Shown here one piece after another: positions 14,456 to 14,700 of a stretch of 14,700 nt of DNA. Within the stretch, counting starts at the first letter, position 1; the number at the start of each line of letters is the position of its first letter. This DNA comes from an uncultured Spirochaetales bacterium (GTDB taxonomy: Bacteria; Spirochaetota; Spirochaetia; Treponematales; Treponemataceae), in the NCBI GenBank assembly GCA_946061495.1, contig CAMGSV010000039.1, forward strand, positions 1 through 14,700, given 5' to 3'. The notes beneath the pieces were generated by a model. The model ran no database searches and was not told the DNA's origin. It saw nothing but the letters and a program-made list of their open reading frames with translations. The position numbers and the translations under genes are program-made.

Positions 14456-14700
14456 TTACACCTTGCCGGCTAGCTTCAGTACCGTCTCCAGCGGGAGGTT
14501 GGTGCAGCGAGCCATCATCTGGGGAGCCAACCCCTCGGACAGCATGCTCCTGGCCGTCTCCAGCTTTGTCTGGTGGGCTCCACGTTCCAGCCCAATAGAG
14601 ATGCCCTTCTCATACCCCTCGTCGTAGCCGTCGTATCGTGCATCTGCCATCTTTACCGCCCAAGTCATGTAGTGCCTCCTGTAGTTAGGAGGGGACACCC
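14456..14700 (-). CDS. C-terminal part of an Rpn / PD-(D/E)XK nuclease family 'transposase' protein, cut by the window edge
   Basis: The frame is open from the right edge to a TAA at 14458-14456, giving about 80 residues. It shows the typical tail of Rpn/YhgA-like proteins: a Gly/Glu/charged helix (YDGYDEGYEKGISIGLERG) followed by a small helical module with ARSMLSEGLAPQMMARCTNLPLETVLKL, matching the family pattern 'AR-x-LL-x-x-G-(ILM)-x-x-x-x-I-x-x-x-TGL'. The nuclease domain would lie beyond the window. An ATG at 14668 with AGGAGG (14680-14675) six bases upstream looks like a start but would give a 70-residue tail with no catalytic domain. I judge that more likely to be a chance match inside codons for Tyr-Arg-Arg, although an internal start producing the tail alone is known for Rpn-family genes and cannot be excluded. 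Confidence 0.65.
   Translation of the reverse strand, partial: VSPPNYRRHYMTWAVKMADARYDGYDEGYEKGISIGLERGAHQTKLETARSMLSEGLAPQMMARCTNLPLETVLKLAGKV

Noticed and set aside
14443..14458. Terminator after the Rpn-like gene
   Set aside because: There is a leftward T-run at 14448-14443, but only short, imperfect AGCT arms precede it; not enough for a call.

Overview
The window reads as chromosomal, mostly housekeeping DNA, most likely from a host-associated spirochaete of the Treponema type. I infer this from gene content, not from a search: a pair of adjacent CorC/TlyC ('hemolysin C')-like genes, a large single-chain PurL of the clade found in clostridia, Bacteroidales and treponemes, a divergent sigma-54, an omptin-like outer-membrane protease, and at the right edge the tail of an Rpn/PD-(D/E)XK 'transposase' protein, a family that is multicopy in many treponemes. 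The lipoprotein and the outer-membrane barrel imply a diderm cell. No rRNA, tRNA, CRISPR array, complete insertion sequence or prophage was seen.

Layout: (1) 1-278 is AT-rich. It holds the possible 5' end of a leftward gene, a good promoter for clpP and a small hairpin in the clpP leader. (2) 279-5016 holds clpP, its terminator, and purL with its own promoter, packed into less than 100 bp between the genes. (3) 5017-8713 is a rightward operon: a thioredoxin-fold lipoprotein lacking its redox cysteines, then two tandem CNNM/CorC-type membrane proteins joined by 1-nt and 4-nt overlaps, closed by a perfect 10-bp terminator at 8736-8767. (4) 8758-11090 is a leftward unit, rpoN then a HAD phosphatase, joined by a TAATG overlap. 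(5) 11148-12473 is a divergent DUF1015 gene whose 3' end carries a perfect 26-bp tandem duplication, followed by a terminator. (6) 12595-14396 is a leftward pair, an RluA-family pseudouridine synthase and an omptin-like protease, joined by a GTGA overlap. (7) 14456-14700 is the C-terminal part of an Rpn-like protein running off the window.

The signal I find most interesting is in the starts. Genes with an internal or long leader have a clear Shine-Dalgarno (clpP, the lipoprotein, both corC-like genes, rpoN). purL and the DUF1015 gene have none; instead a -10 box ends exactly 6 nt before the ATG, so transcription should begin on or next to the start codon. rluD has a weaker version of this with GTG. 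This suggests leaderless mRNAs. The most plausible functional module is the lipoprotein plus two CorC-like operon, where both the thioredoxin fold and the second CorC paralogue have lost hallmark residues. I see no clear novel defence or mobile system here.
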